Source: Fuerstiella marisgermanici (GTDB taxonomy: Bacteria; Planctomycetota; Planctomycetia; Planctomycetales; Planctomycetaceae). From it: a stretch of 64,000 bases of DNA. A program made the position numbers and the translations under genes. The stretch covers positions 1 through 64,000 of the forward strand of contig NZ_CP017641.1 in the NCBI RefSeq assembly GCF_001983935.1, read 5' to 3'. The first letter of the stretch is position 1. Every line of letters starts with the position of its first letter. Of this stretch, positions 1 to 8,878 are shown piece by piece. The notes beneath the pieces were generated by a model. That model was not told the DNA's origin. It did not search any database and worked only from the letters and a program-made list of their open reading frames with translations.

Positions 1-1506
1 ATGACGCAACCCGTGAATCACGGACAGACGTGTGTCGCGTCGTCGGCAGAAATCCTGCCGGACGAAATTACTGAACGGGCGATCAGCGCTGTTCAGAAGG
101 CCATTGGCGAACAGAATTATCAACACTGGTTTGCCGGACGTAGCCGATTCGAAGTCACGAATCATGCACTCCGCATATTCGTATCAAATCCATTCATCTC
201 GAACTGGCTGCACAAGCGATTTCGCACCGCGTTCAACGCCGCCGCCGTTGATGTCCTTGGACCGGCCGGCGCATGCGAACTGCTGGTCGACGAAACGCTG
301 CAAGCCGCGCAATCTGAGTCTCCTGCCAAAGTGTTGCCAATACCCAATGTTGACACTGGCAAAGCCACGTCGAAAGAACAGCGGCAACCCGGAAAGATTC
401 AACAGCCGCCCATCAGTGGTGTGCAAACACTGGCAGTGCGTGGATCGAACCGGCGAAGATTTCGCACGTTTAAAAGTATCGTTAGTGGCGAATGCAACGA
501 CCTCGCCCTGATGGCCGCACAGCAGGTCGCGGAATTTCCCGGCGAGCGATTCAATCCACTGTATATCCACGGTTCGACGGGGGTCGGCAAGACGCATTTG
601 CTGGAAGCAATCTACAGCGAAGTCCGACGCACTCAGCCCAACCTGAACGTCGTGTACCTGACCAGCGAAGCTTTCACAAATTACTTCACTCAAGCACTGG
701 AATCGAAAACCGTTCCGTCGTTTCGGCAACGGTTTCGTAACGTTGACGTCCTGCTGATTGATAACATCGAATTTCTGGACAACAAAAAGAAGGCGACTGA
801 AGAAGAGTTTTTGCACACGATCGTGCAGGTCATTGAACACGGTGGGCAGCTGGTCGTCAGCGGTGACCGTCATCCAAGGTTGCTGACAAAGCACCGCGAA
901 GAACTGACAACACGTTTTATGAGTGGCCTGGTGTGTCGCATCGATGTTCCGTGCGAAGACACACGTCGCCGAATCGCCGCCACGCTGGCGCTGCCGATGA
1001 AGAACAGCTTCACTCAGGAAACGCTCGACTATGTGGCTCGCCGCTGCAAAAAGAACATCCGCGAAATCCAGGGCGCACTAAACTGCCTGCACGGGCACTT
1101 TACGCTGACCAAGCGGAAGATCACGGTCAGTCGAGCGCGTGAGATTCTGGGCGATATGGAGCAGGAATGTCGTCACCTGGTCCGGATCAGTGATGTTGAG
1201 AAAGTCGTTTGCGATGCGTTCGGGCTTAGCCCGTCCGACCTGCGATCGAAGTCACGTCGCAAGACGGTGGCGTGCCCGCGAGCGATGGCGATGTACGTAG
1301 CTCGCAAGCTGACCAAGGCGGCGTATCGTGAAATTGGCCTGTACTTTGGAGGTCGCGATCACAGCACCGTTGTTGCGGCCGAGAAGCGAGTCGAGAAGTG
1401 GATCGAGCAGGATTCTCCACTCGAACTACCTTCGTCCTGTCGCGGCCGCACAATTTCGGAAGTCGTCCAGGAGATTGAAGAGCGTTTGCTGAGCCTGGCG
1501 ATCTAG
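1..1506 (+). CDS. dnaA: Chromosomal replication initiator protein DnaA
   Basis: AAA+ ATPase that binds DnaA boxes at oriC and melts the origin. The 501-residue product has the full DnaA layout: an N-terminal domain I (about residues 20-90), a variable linker, and an AAA+ domain with Walker A GSTGVGKTH (191-199) and Walker B VDVLLIDNIEFL (about 249-260). The C-terminal domain IV carries the DNA-binding signature GGRDHSTVVAAEKRV (about 450-464). Length is normal for the family. The ATG is base 1 of the window, so the chromosome was probably linearised here and the upstream region cannot be seen. It is convergent with the lipoprotein gene, with only 7 bp between stop codons. Identity is very secure. 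Confidence 0.97.
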   Translation: MTQPVNHGQTCVASSAEILPDEITERAISAVQKAIGEQNYQHWFAGRSRFEVTNHALRIFVSNPFISNWLHKRFRTAFNAAAVDVLGPAGACELLVDETLQAAQSESPAKVLPIPNVDTGKATSKEQRQPGKIQQPPISGVQTLAVRGSNRRRFRTFKSIVSGECNDLALMAAQQVAEFPGERFNPLYIHGSTGVGKTHLLEAIYSEVRRTQPNLNVVYLTSEAFTNYFTQALESKTVPSFRQRFRNVDVLLIDNIEFLDNKKKATEEEFLHTIVQVIEHGGQLVVSGDRHPRLLTKHREELTTRFMSGLVCRIDVPCEDTRRRIAATLALPMKNSFTQETLDYVARRCKKNIREIQGALNCLHGHFTLTKRKITVSRAREILGDMEQECRHLVRISDVEKVVCDAFGLSPSDLRSKSRRKTVACPRAMAMYVARKLTKAAYREIGLYFGGRDHSTVVAAEKRVEKWIEQDSPLELPSSCRGRTISEVVQEIEERLLSLAI

Positions 1507-1513
1507 CTGAGTA

Positions 1514-3508
1514 TCAATACTGCCCCTGAGCATTTCCGAACGCGGCTCGCTGGCCGTTCATTTGCTGAACTGCCTGGTTGTACGCATTGTTGTTCTGCTG
1601 CAGTTGAGCGTCGTACGCCTGCATCCGTGCAGCTGGTGAGCCGGGGGCTGCTCCGCCGTTGAACGACTGATACTGCTGCCCGTTCGGCTGTGGCTGCATG
1701 TTCATTTGTTGTTGAGGGGCGTTGTTCTGATACTGAAAGTTGGGAGCTCCGCCGGGCTGAGGCCCCGGGCCATTTGGTGAAGCCATTCCACCGGTCTGTT
1801 GTGGGGCGCCGTATTGAGGCTGATTCAGATATTGCGTCGCGGAAACCGGAGCGATCTGTTGGGGGTGAGGCGACATGTTTCGTGGGTAGAAATTGCCCTG
1901 CTGTTGCTGCTGTGGCATTTCGCTGGGAAGCACGCTAATCGGACGATTGTCACGTGCCGGAGCGTTCGCAGACGCCTGATAGACCTGGTTGCCTTGGGGG
2001 TACTGAGGTTGTCTCTGCGGCGACTGGTACTGTGAATGCATCGGCTGACCACCGAAGTTTTGCATTCCGTTTTGTGCCATCGGCATTTGTGCGAACTGCT
2101 GTTGTTGCTGCTGTGGTGACGGCTGAGAATTCATTGGCGCTTGGTTGATGCCGAGTGGAAACAGCGTTCCCGGCCCCGCGTTCAGGCCCGCAATCGGAGC
2201 CTGCAGGCTGTGGTCAACGGCAGAGCCGGCAGTAGACATGCCCCCGCGCGGCGAACCGGCGATCAGTGGCTGGCCGTTCTGGTTTTGTTGTGGCCACGCC
2301 CCATTTCTAACATTGTTGTGAGATGGGTACTGCGACTGCGACTGGTTGCCGCCCATGTTCGATTGGGCCGTCTGGTAGCCGTTAGGTCTGGCGCCTGTGT
2401 TTGGTGAGTTAATCACGCCGCCAACGGGGACCCCTTGCTGCGGTGGATTTCCATTGGACGCAAACTGCAAAAACTGGCCTGCCGTCTGATCCGAGCCATT
2501 GCCATTGCCGAAGTTGTTCCCGGGGCTATTTCCAGGGTTTGTGCTCTGACCAAAATTCTGTTGCGGAGTGATGGCCGGTCCAACGCCGGGCGGGTAGACG
2601 CTGACCGGGCGATTGGCGTGAGCCATCATGCCGTGGTTGTCCGCTGGTTGTCCGGTCTGTGGTTGTTGGCCAGCGAACGATTGCATCGGCTGCTGAAATG
2701 GCTGCATCGCTGGTTGCTGGGCATTTCCGTTCTGAGCGGCTCCATACTGAGGAGGTGTGGCCGCCACTTGCGTGCCACCCGTGGGATTCGACTGATTCAG
2801 GTCCTGCTCAAGTTTCGCCAGCGTGTTGTTGATTTCTGACGCTGAATAGATTGATGCAAGTTGTGATTTCGCGGCATTGCGGTCGCCTCGCTTTAGCGAC
2901 AGCAACGCAAGATTAATGTGGGCTCGTTCATTCTGCGGAGACACCTGGACAGCCTGGTTCAGGTACTTTGATGCTTCAAAGAATCGATCCTGCAGCAGGT
3001 AGCTGTAGCCCAAGTCGTTTAGCAGGCTGGGATCTTCCGGCCTTTGTTGCAACGCCTGCTTGTAGTGCAGTTCTGCGGCTGACCAGTCGTTTTGCAGGTC
3101 GGCAACGATCGCCATGCCGTGGTGAGCCGATGAGTTCTCATTGTCGACGGTCAGCACCTGAGTGAAAATCTGCCGTGCTTCATCCAGCTTGGTTGTGTCG
3201 CCCTGGCCAGCTTCGAGGATGGCGGCTCGCCCTGATTTGATTAGTTGGTCGACTCGCCCCGCCGCAATCGGTGGTGCGGCGGCCACAATATCGTTGGATG
3301 AATTAGAGCTGGCAGACTTTGACTGCATCGACTGCGCCAATTGAGGCCGAGCTGCCGCAGGTTGAGGATTGTTGCGCTGTGCAAGTTCTTCGGCGGTGTA
3401 GCGAGGTTCGCTGGCCGCCTGCCACGGCAGCAAACTGTTCCCGGTTTGGCAACCGCTGAGCAGCAAGACGCAGGCAAGAAATTTATGGCTGGGGCGGCGT
3501 GTCATCAC
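1514..3508 (-). CDS. TPR-repeat lipoprotein with long Gln/Asn-rich C-terminus
   Basis: Predicted envelope lipoprotein of 664 residues. The N-terminus is a lipoprotein signal peptide: MMTRR, a hydrophobic stretch, then the lipobox LLSGC with the lipidated Cys at residue 20. Residues of about 90-225 form tetratricopeptide-like helical repeats (for example LNDLGYSYLLQDRFFEASKY), usually protein-interaction scaffolds. From about residue 230 to the end the protein is low complexity, rich in Gln, Asn, Pro, Gly and Met, with polyQ runs. This tail looks disordered and could be sticky or surface exposed. The gene is monocistronic and convergent with dnaA. Specific function is unknown; the TPR part only suggests assembly or docking. 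Confidence 0.85.
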   Translation of the reverse strand: MMTRRPSHKFLACVLLLSGCQTGNSLLPWQAASEPRYTAEELAQRNNPQPAAARPQLAQSMQSKSASSNSSNDIVAAAPPIAAGRVDQLIKSGRAAILEAGQGDTTKLDEARQIFTQVLTVDNENSSAHHGMAIVADLQNDWSAAELHYKQALQQRPEDPSLLNDLGYSYLLQDRFFEASKYLNQAVQVSPQNERAHINLALLSLKRGDRNAAKSQLASIYSASEINNTLAKLEQDLNQSNPTGGTQVAATPPQYGAAQNGNAQQPAMQPFQQPMQSFAGQQPQTGQPADNHGMMAHANRPVSVYPPGVGPAITPQQNFGQSTNPGNSPGNNFGNGNGSDQTAGQFLQFASNGNPPQQGVPVGGVINSPNTGARPNGYQTAQSNMGGNQSQSQYPSHNNVRNGAWPQQNQNGQPLIAGSPRGGMSTAGSAVDHSLQAPIAGLNAGPGTLFPLGINQAPMNSQPSPQQQQQQFAQMPMAQNGMQNFGGQPMHSQYQSPQRQPQYPQGNQVYQASANAPARDNRPISVLPSEMPQQQQQGNFYPRNMSPHPQQIAPVSATQYLNQPQYGAPQQTGGMASPNGPGPQPGGAPNFQYQNNAPQQQMNMQPQPNGQQYQSFNGGAAPGSPAARMQAYDAQLQQNNNAYNQAVQQMNGQRAAFGNAQGQY

Positions 3509-3989
3509 AAATCATCCGTGATCAGTTTTGTGTCGTGCAGCGTCGGCTGGCCGCGTCATGCAACCGCCGAAAATGGGCCTGAATTTTGGATCGGCTCGCG
3601 TTATAGAAGTGCGGCGGCAAGACTGTCGAGGCGAGAACGACGCCCAAATCATGCACCGGCAATACCTGCCGGACGCTTTCGTGAGCCAACCCGCAGATTC
3701 TGCGTGAGTATCCAGAAGCCGGATTGCATTGACGACCGAGAGCCCACCGCCGACACTGCCGTGCCTCCCAGAGCATGCGGCGACGCGGGCTGGCAAATAT
3801 CATCAGCGGCGTGGAAGCCACGACAAACGGCCGGACTGATGATATATATGGTGGGCTTCCGCCATGTGCCGCACATGACCAAACCCGGCCGTTTCAACGT
3901 TTCCTCCGGTTTTGCCAGCCTTTAGGCAGCGGCGCAGCGGGCGGAAATTACTTGATTTTCATCTTTCATTATTCAAACGCCCCAACACC
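3509..3989. other. Intergenic region, no gene seen
   Basis: 481 bp between the divergently transcribed lipoprotein and FAH genes. Open frames cross it on both strands, but none has a recognisable protein pattern or a convincing ribosome binding site. I saw no DnaA-box cluster and no terminator. It must hold the promoters of both flanking genes, but I cannot place them. Confidence 0.5.
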
Positions 3990-4793
3990 ATGAAAATTGT
4001 TCGCCTTCAGCTTTCTGACAGCTCCACCTGCTACGCTCAACAAACCGACGACGGCTCATTCCAGCGTCTTAACGGTGACCTGTTCGGCGAATTAAAGACG
4101 ACGGGCGAAGCGGTGTCCGGAAAGGTGCTCGCGCCGCTGCAACCGGTCGACATCCTGTGCATCGGCCTGAATTACCTGAAGCACGCGCAGGAAGGGAAAG
4201 CCGATATTCCCGAAAACCCGGTGCTGTTTATGAAGACCAGCTCAGCCGTGCAAAATCCCGGCGATCCAATTGTATTGCCGCGGAAGCTGAACAGCGACCA
4301 GGTTGACTATGAATGCGAACTGGCCGTCGTGATTGGCAAGACGTGCCACAACGTGTCGAAAGAAGACGCTTTGGACTATGTGCTAGGCTACACCTGCGCA
4401 AACGACGTGAGTGCCCGCGACTGGCAGAAAAACGGTGGCGGCGGGCAATGGTGTCGTGGCAAGACGTTTGCCACGTTCTGTCCACTGGGTCCGTGTTTGG
4501 TGACGTCTGATGAGATCAAGAACCCGAATTCGCTGACCATTCGCACGACGTTAAACGGCAACGTCATGCAGGACTGGAACACGGATGATATGATCTTTGA
4601 CGTTCCGTCGATCATTGAATTCCTGAGTGCCAGCACGATCCTCGCCCCCGGCACGGTGATTCTGACAGGCACGCCGCATGGCGTCGGCTTCGCTCAAACC
4701 CCGCCCGTGTTCCTGAAGGAAGGCGATTCGGTCAGCATCGAAATCGAAAGCATCGGCACATTGACAAACCCTGTCGTCGCCGAAGTCGTGTGA
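3990..4793 (+). CDS. Fumarylacetoacetate hydrolase (FAH) family protein
   Basis: 267-residue FAH-fold enzyme. Members hydrolyse, isomerise or decarboxylate acylpyruvate-type and 2-hydroxy-dienoate compounds in aromatic and amino acid breakdown; the exact substrate cannot be read here. The metal site is visible: YECELAVVIGK supplies the two glutamates (about E108 and E110), and CANDVSARDWQ supplies the aspartate (about D139). The conserved GKTFATFCPLGPCLV and ILTGTPHGVGF segments follow. The longer open frame begins at 3912, but its first 26 residues do not look like this family, so the ATG at 3990 (MKIVRLQL) is chosen. It ends 10 bp before the methyltransferase gene, suggesting co-transcription. 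Confidence 0.9.
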   Translation: MKIVRLQLSDSSTCYAQQTDDGSFQRLNGDLFGELKTTGEAVSGKVLAPLQPVDILCIGLNYLKHAQEGKADIPENPVLFMKTSSAVQNPGDPIVLPRKLNSDQVDYECELAVVIGKTCHNVSKEDALDYVLGYTCANDVSARDWQKNGGGGQWCRGKTFATFCPLGPCLVTSDEIKNPNSLTIRTTLNGNVMQDWNTDDMIFDVPSIIEFLSASTILAPGTVILTGTPHGVGFAQTPPVFLKEGDSVSIEIESIGTLTNPVVAEVV

Positions 4794-4803
4794 CGGGGCG
4801 TTC

Positions 4804-5595
4804 ATGAATCGAATTCGAATCGAATCGATCGACGATCCCCGGCTGGATGCTTTTCGAAGCATGAAGAAGTCCAACAGCACTCGATCGCAGGACACCTTCA
4901 TCGCGGAAGGCACGACACTGGTCGAACGGTTGTTCCGCAGCCCGTACGAAGTTCAGACGGTATTGGCCTCCACACAAAAGCTGGGCAACTTTGCGGACCG
5001 AATTCCTGACGGAACGACCGTCCTGGAAGTGGATCGCGACCTTGCGACACAGTTGGTGGGCTACTCGTTCCATCTGGGAGTCGTGGCTGTCGCAGCTCGA
5101 AAACCTTCGCCCACACTTGCCGATGCCGTGCCGCCAGATGGGGCGAGTCTCGTGTTATTGGCGGAGCACATGATCGACCAGCAGAACGTGGGGCTGTTAA
5201 TCCGGATCGCGTCCGCCTTCGGTGCAGACGCGGTCGTCCTGGGAGCCGGATCCGCCGACGGGTTCTCGCGGCGCGTGTTGCGAGTCTCAACGGGTAACGG
5301 TTTGTTCATGCCAATTGTTGAGGGTGCAGCCGCCGGGCAGGCCGTTGACGACCTGAAGTCACTCAACTATACGTGCTGCGCAACTGTGCTGACCAGCAGT
5401 GCGACGGAACTGGCCAACTACTCGTTTCCGGCCCGTACGGCGCTCGTCTTCGGCAACGAAACTCACGGGCTGACAGCCGAGATCGCGGGAAGTTGTGATG
5501 AACGTCTGACGATTTCGATGCATAACGACACGGATTCCGTGAATGTTGCCATCGCGGCGGGTATCTTCTGTCATTCATACCGGTCACAACATTGA
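4804..5595 (+). CDS. SpoU/TrmH-family RNA 2'-O-ribose methyltransferase
   Basis: 263-residue SAM-dependent methyltransferase of the SPOUT (trefoil-knot) class acting on rRNA or tRNA ribose. An N-terminal substrate-binding part (about 1-105, with the typical FIAEGTTLVERL) precedes the catalytic domain. SpoU motif 1 is DQQNVGLLIRIASAFGAD, motif 2 is ALVFGNETHGL, and motif 3 is ISMHNDTDSVNVAIAAGI. Motif 1 has QQN where DPxN is commoner, but the Asn and Gly are kept. The layout resembles RlmB/TsnR-like enzymes; the modified nucleotide cannot be assigned. It lies 10 bp after the FAH gene on the same strand. Confidence 0.9.
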   Translation: MNRIRIESIDDPRLDAFRSMKKSNSTRSQDTFIAEGTTLVERLFRSPYEVQTVLASTQKLGNFADRIPDGTTVLEVDRDLATQLVGYSFHLGVVAVAARKPSPTLADAVPPDGASLVLLAEHMIDQQNVGLLIRIASAFGADAVVLGAGSADGFSRRVLRVSTGNGLFMPIVEGAAAGQAVDDLKSLNYTCCATVLTSSATELANYSFPARTALVFGNETHGLTAEIAGSCDERLTISMHNDTDSVNVAIAAGIFCHSYRSQH

Positions 5596-5710
5596 CGGTC
5601 CCGGCGGTCGGTCTGAAAATCCTTCCAACACTCAATTCCAAAACGGCGTAAGCATTCGGCCTGAGGTACGTAAACCTTCTTCACGACAGCACTTGTAGCT
5701 TTTGTTTGCC

Positions 5711-6700
5711 ATGAAAAACCTTGTGATTCTTGCTCAACAGGATGGGCCTCAGGTCTACGAAATTGCAGACTGGGCCCCCGTGTGGGTCGTTGGTTTGCTG
5801 TTGTTTCTGGGCTTAGTTGGATTTTCGTACGGCACGCGAGCCGGCATTATCGCTCGTGCGACCACGAAAGAAGCGATCCGGCAGCCGCTGTTCTTTCTGC
5901 TGCTGTTGATTTCGGCCGCCGTGCTGGTGGTAAACACCTTCATGCCCTTCTTCACTCTGGGTGACGATATCCGGGAACTCAAAAACTGCGGCTTAGCCAC
6001 GCTGCTGATTTCCGGTGTGCTCTTGGCCGTATGGACGGCGGGGACCAGCATCACCAACGAAATCGACGGTAAGACGGCGATGACGCTGCTGTCGAAGCCA
6101 ATCACGCGACGCCAGTTCGTGCTCGGCAAGTACATCGGAATTGTCCAGGCGGTGCTGTGGCTGTTTCTGCCTATGATGCTGCTGATGGCGTTCCTGATCT
6201 TTTACAAGGTCGGCTACGACCAGAAAGAAGCGTCGTCCGAAGTGGCTCACTGGATTGAATGGACAACGGTCGCTGGTGGTGTGGAACTCCCCAGCCCCAA
6301 CCCCGTCCGAATGGCGGCGGTGTCTCAGGTATTGCCCGGCGTAGTGCTGTGTTTCTTCCAGGTCTGCGTACTGGGTGCCATCAGTGTGGCCGTGGCGACT
6401 CGCTTGCCGATGGTGGTGAATCTGGTGGTGTGCTTTGCCGTTTTTGTGGTCGGCAATCTGACCCCGATGATGGTGACTCAGGGTAAGACCGTGATTCAAA
6501 ACGAATTCGTCACCTTCGTCGCGCGCCTGATTGCAACGATTTTACCGTCTTTGCACTCGTTCGATATCTACGGAGTGCTCGCGCGCGGCGGGTCTGTGCC
6601 GCCCACTTACCTTGGCGTGAGCCTGCTGTACGGAGCGGCGTATGCGGCGGCCACGATTCTGGTGGCATTCATTTTGTTTGAAGACCGGGATCTGGCTTAA
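5711..6700 (+). CDS. ABC-2 type transporter permease
   Basis: 329-residue integral membrane protein. Several hydrophobic spans are visible: near residues 20-40, 60-85 (LFFLLLLISAAVLVVNTFMP), 95-115, 145-175, about 215-265 and the C-terminal end. The loop NEIDGKTAMTLLSKPITRRQFVLGKYIG is typical of ABC-2 permeases of the NosY/GldF kind. The open frame starts at a TTG at 5702, but the ATG three codons later is the better start. No ATP-binding partner adjoins it: the next gene, 169 bp downstream on the same strand, has a degenerate ATPase domain. Substrate unknown. Confidence 0.85.
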   Translation: MKNLVILAQQDGPQVYEIADWAPVWVVGLLLFLGLVGFSYGTRAGIIARATTKEAIRQPLFFLLLLISAAVLVVNTFMPFFTLGDDIRELKNCGLATLLISGVLLAVWTAGTSITNEIDGKTAMTLLSKPITRRQFVLGKYIGIVQAVLWLFLPMMLLMAFLIFYKVGYDQKEASSEVAHWIEWTTVAGGVELPSPNPVRMAAVSQVLPGVVLCFFQVCVLGAISVAVATRLPMVVNLVVCFAVFVVGNLTPMMVTQGKTVIQNEFVTFVARLIATILPSLHSFDIYGVLARGGSVPPTYLGVSLLYGAAYAAATILVAFILFEDRDLA

Positions 6701-6869
6701 CAGAGAAAAACATCCGTCGTCCGGGCGGCTCGCAGTTGTGACGCCGCTGCCCGCTGGTTACCGTGAGAGTGTGGCGATTGACGTGGCTGTCGGCCTCGAC
6801 GGAAGCTTCGCGACCCGCGTTCGAAATTGCCATCCCGGCCGATAAGGCCCATTTTACGAAGGCAGTTTC

Positions 6870-8714
6870 GTGTCTGATGCAGCCCCCAATGCGTTTCACA
6901 AGGTCATTTCTGACCGGCAGTTCTTCACTTCGTCACTGGCCGCCGCGCTGGTGGCCGCCATCCTGTCCGCTCTGACGCTTGTCGGCATCGTGCTAAGTGC
7001 CGCCGGACTGACGAAGCTTGTCGTCGCTGGGGCGATCTGCGTCGATTCGCCGGCGGACACCGCGGCTGATCAGGTCGGATTTCCGCAGAACATTGTTCGC
7101 CCAATTGTCGATGCCATTCCGTGGTTGAATCAGCCGGGCTCAGCCCTCAGCACCTTGTTCGTGGGGCTGGCGGTGCTCGTGCTCGTCCGGTTGCTGCTGC
7201 GAGCCTTCGCGGAATCTCGCATCAGCGGCCAAGTGTCCCGAGCCGTTAATCGACTGCGTGAGCACATCCAACGCCAGGCTCTGCGTTGCAACCCCGGCGA
7301 TCTGACAGGCGCTCAACGTCGCACGGCGGCCAGCTTGTTTCAGCAGACGGCCCAGAAACTGGACGACAACGCTCGCCGCTGGAGTTTCTATCGCTGGACG
7401 TCCGGCTGTGACCTTGTCGTGCTGACAATCCTTCTGTTGTGCATCAATTGGCGAGTCGGCCTGGAATGCATTCTGCCCGTCATCGTGTGCTGGTTTATCG
7501 CTCGCATCGAATCCGAACGTCACGCCGCATCGGCTCATTTGCTAACCGAGCAGTTCGATCGCGGCCTCGAAAAGCTGACAGCACACCTGGACAAAGCACG
7601 CATTGTGGCGGGCTACGGCATGGAGTCGCTTGAGCACGACCACTTTAGCGGCAGCCTGAAGTTGTACGAAAAACGCTGCGACAGACTGCGGCGACAAAGA
7701 CAGCGAAGCCGCTGGTCGTCGAACCTAATTTTTGCCGCCATGGTCGCTCTGCCAGCATTCATCCTGGCGCGACACTTGTTGTTCGGCGATCTGATCGGTC
7801 TGCCCGCAGCCGTTGCGATCGGCACGGTGATCGGCTTCTTTGTCGTCAGCCTGTACCGACTCCGCAACATCGCTCAGTTGCACGGCGCAGCCACAGTGGC
7901 CGCCGACAGCATTAATCAGTATCTGCTGCGAGTGCCATCTGTCAGCCAGGTTGTCGGGGCACGCTTTCTGGAGCCGATGTCACGGCTGCTGCAATTCAAT
8001 CAGGTGTGCGTGGAAACTGAAACGCACCCGGACCTGCTGTCGAATCTGGATCTGAAAATCGAATTCGGCCAGCGAGTCGCGCTGTTGTCTTTGGATCCGC
8101 TGGAAGCCGAAGCCCTGGTCAGTCTCGTGCCGCGATTTCAGGATCCGTCGCGAGGCCAGGTGCTGATCGACGGTCAGGATATCCGTCGCGCGACGCTGGA
8201 ATCGCTGCGTGCAGAAGCTGTCATCGTCGGCGGCGACGAACCCGTGTTCAACACGACCGTGCTGGAAAACATCACGGTCGGCCAGTCCAGTCTGTCCAAA
8301 CAGGATGCGATCGAAGCCTGCAAGGTGGCTCACGCAGAAAGCTTCATTCGCCAGCTTCCCAAGGGCTACGAAACTCATCTAGGTGAACATGAATCGCTAC
8401 TGGATGTCGGGCAGAGATTTCGGTTAAGCCTCGCCCGCGCGATCGCTCGCAAGCCAGCGCTTTTGATCATCCAGGAACCGGAAGCCGCGCTGGATGCGGA
8501 AACCAAGGCCATTTTGGACGACACCTATCAACGCATCTGCCAGGGCCGCACGTTGATCTTTCTTCCGACACGCCTGTCCACCGTCAAAAAGTGCGACCGC
8601 ATCATCATGCTGCACCACGGCCGAGTCGCAACGGACGGTCGGCACGAAGACCTGGTGCGAACGTCTGAACTGTACCGCCACTGGGAGTACCAGCGGTTCA
8701 ACGTGTTTCGGTAG
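6870..8714 (+). CDS. ABC exporter-like protein with degenerate, probably inactive ATPase domain
   Basis: 614 residues arranged as a type IV ABC exporter half-transporter: a membrane domain (about 1-340) followed by a nucleotide-binding domain (about 370-600). The domain aligns by eye with MsbA/Msba-like exporters (QVLIDGQDIRRATLESLR, VFNTTVLENITVG, LPKGYETHLGE), but the catalytic motifs are gone. The Walker A position reads VALLSLDPLEAEALV with no GxxGxGKS. The signature reads DVGQRFRLSLARA instead of SGGQ. Walker B reads LLIIQEPEAALD (Gln for Asp), and the H-loop reads FLPTRLSTV (no His). Start is a GTG (MSDAAPNAF); no better ATG was found. It could be the non-hydrolysing half of a heterodimer or a non-transport scaffold. 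The fold call is secure; inactivity is inferred. Confidence 0.85.
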   Translation: MSDAAPNAFHKVISDRQFFTSSLAAALVAAILSALTLVGIVLSAAGLTKLVVAGAICVDSPADTAADQVGFPQNIVRPIVDAIPWLNQPGSALSTLFVGLAVLVLVRLLLRAFAESRISGQVSRAVNRLREHIQRQALRCNPGDLTGAQRRTAASLFQQTAQKLDDNARRWSFYRWTSGCDLVVLTILLLCINWRVGLECILPVIVCWFIARIESERHAASAHLLTEQFDRGLEKLTAHLDKARIVAGYGMESLEHDHFSGSLKLYEKRCDRLRRQRQRSRWSSNLIFAAMVALPAFILARHLLFGDLIGLPAAVAIGTVIGFFVVSLYRLRNIAQLHGAATVAADSINQYLLRVPSVSQVVGARFLEPMSRLLQFNQVCVETETHPDLLSNLDLKIEFGQRVALLSLDPLEAEALVSLVPRFQDPSRGQVLIDGQDIRRATLESLRAEAVIVGGDEPVFNTTVLENITVGQSSLSKQDAIEACKVAHAESFIRQLPKGYETHLGEHESLLDVGQRFRLSLARAIARKPALLIIQEPEAALDAETKAILDDTYQRICQGRTLIFLPTRLSTVKKCDRIIMLHHGRVATDGRHEDLVRTSELYRHWEYQRFNVFR

Positions 8715-8878
8715 GGCGCGAGCTTGCACAGCCAGCGGAGCATGACGCAACAATTGGGCGCGCTCACATTCGCCTGTGTGCATACCGCGATGCACTGCAC
8801 ATTCACCCTTCGGCGATTTGCAGTCGTGCGCAACCTAATCCCCGGCAGCTATCTCACCGGCCCCATGAGGGCTGCCTG

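Noticed and set aside
184-894. 236-codon antisense frame inside dnaA
   Set aside because: Fully overlaps an unmistakable dnaA and shows no protein family signal.
3341-3925. 194-codon plus-strand frame overlapping the start of the lipoprotein gene
   Set aside because: Overlaps the lipobox-coding end of a well-supported gene and has Arg/Ala-rich shadow-like composition.
1507-3989. Search for an origin (DnaA-box cluster) next to dnaA
   Set aside because: I saw no TTATCCACA-like cluster here; the origin may lie upstream of base 1, outside the window.
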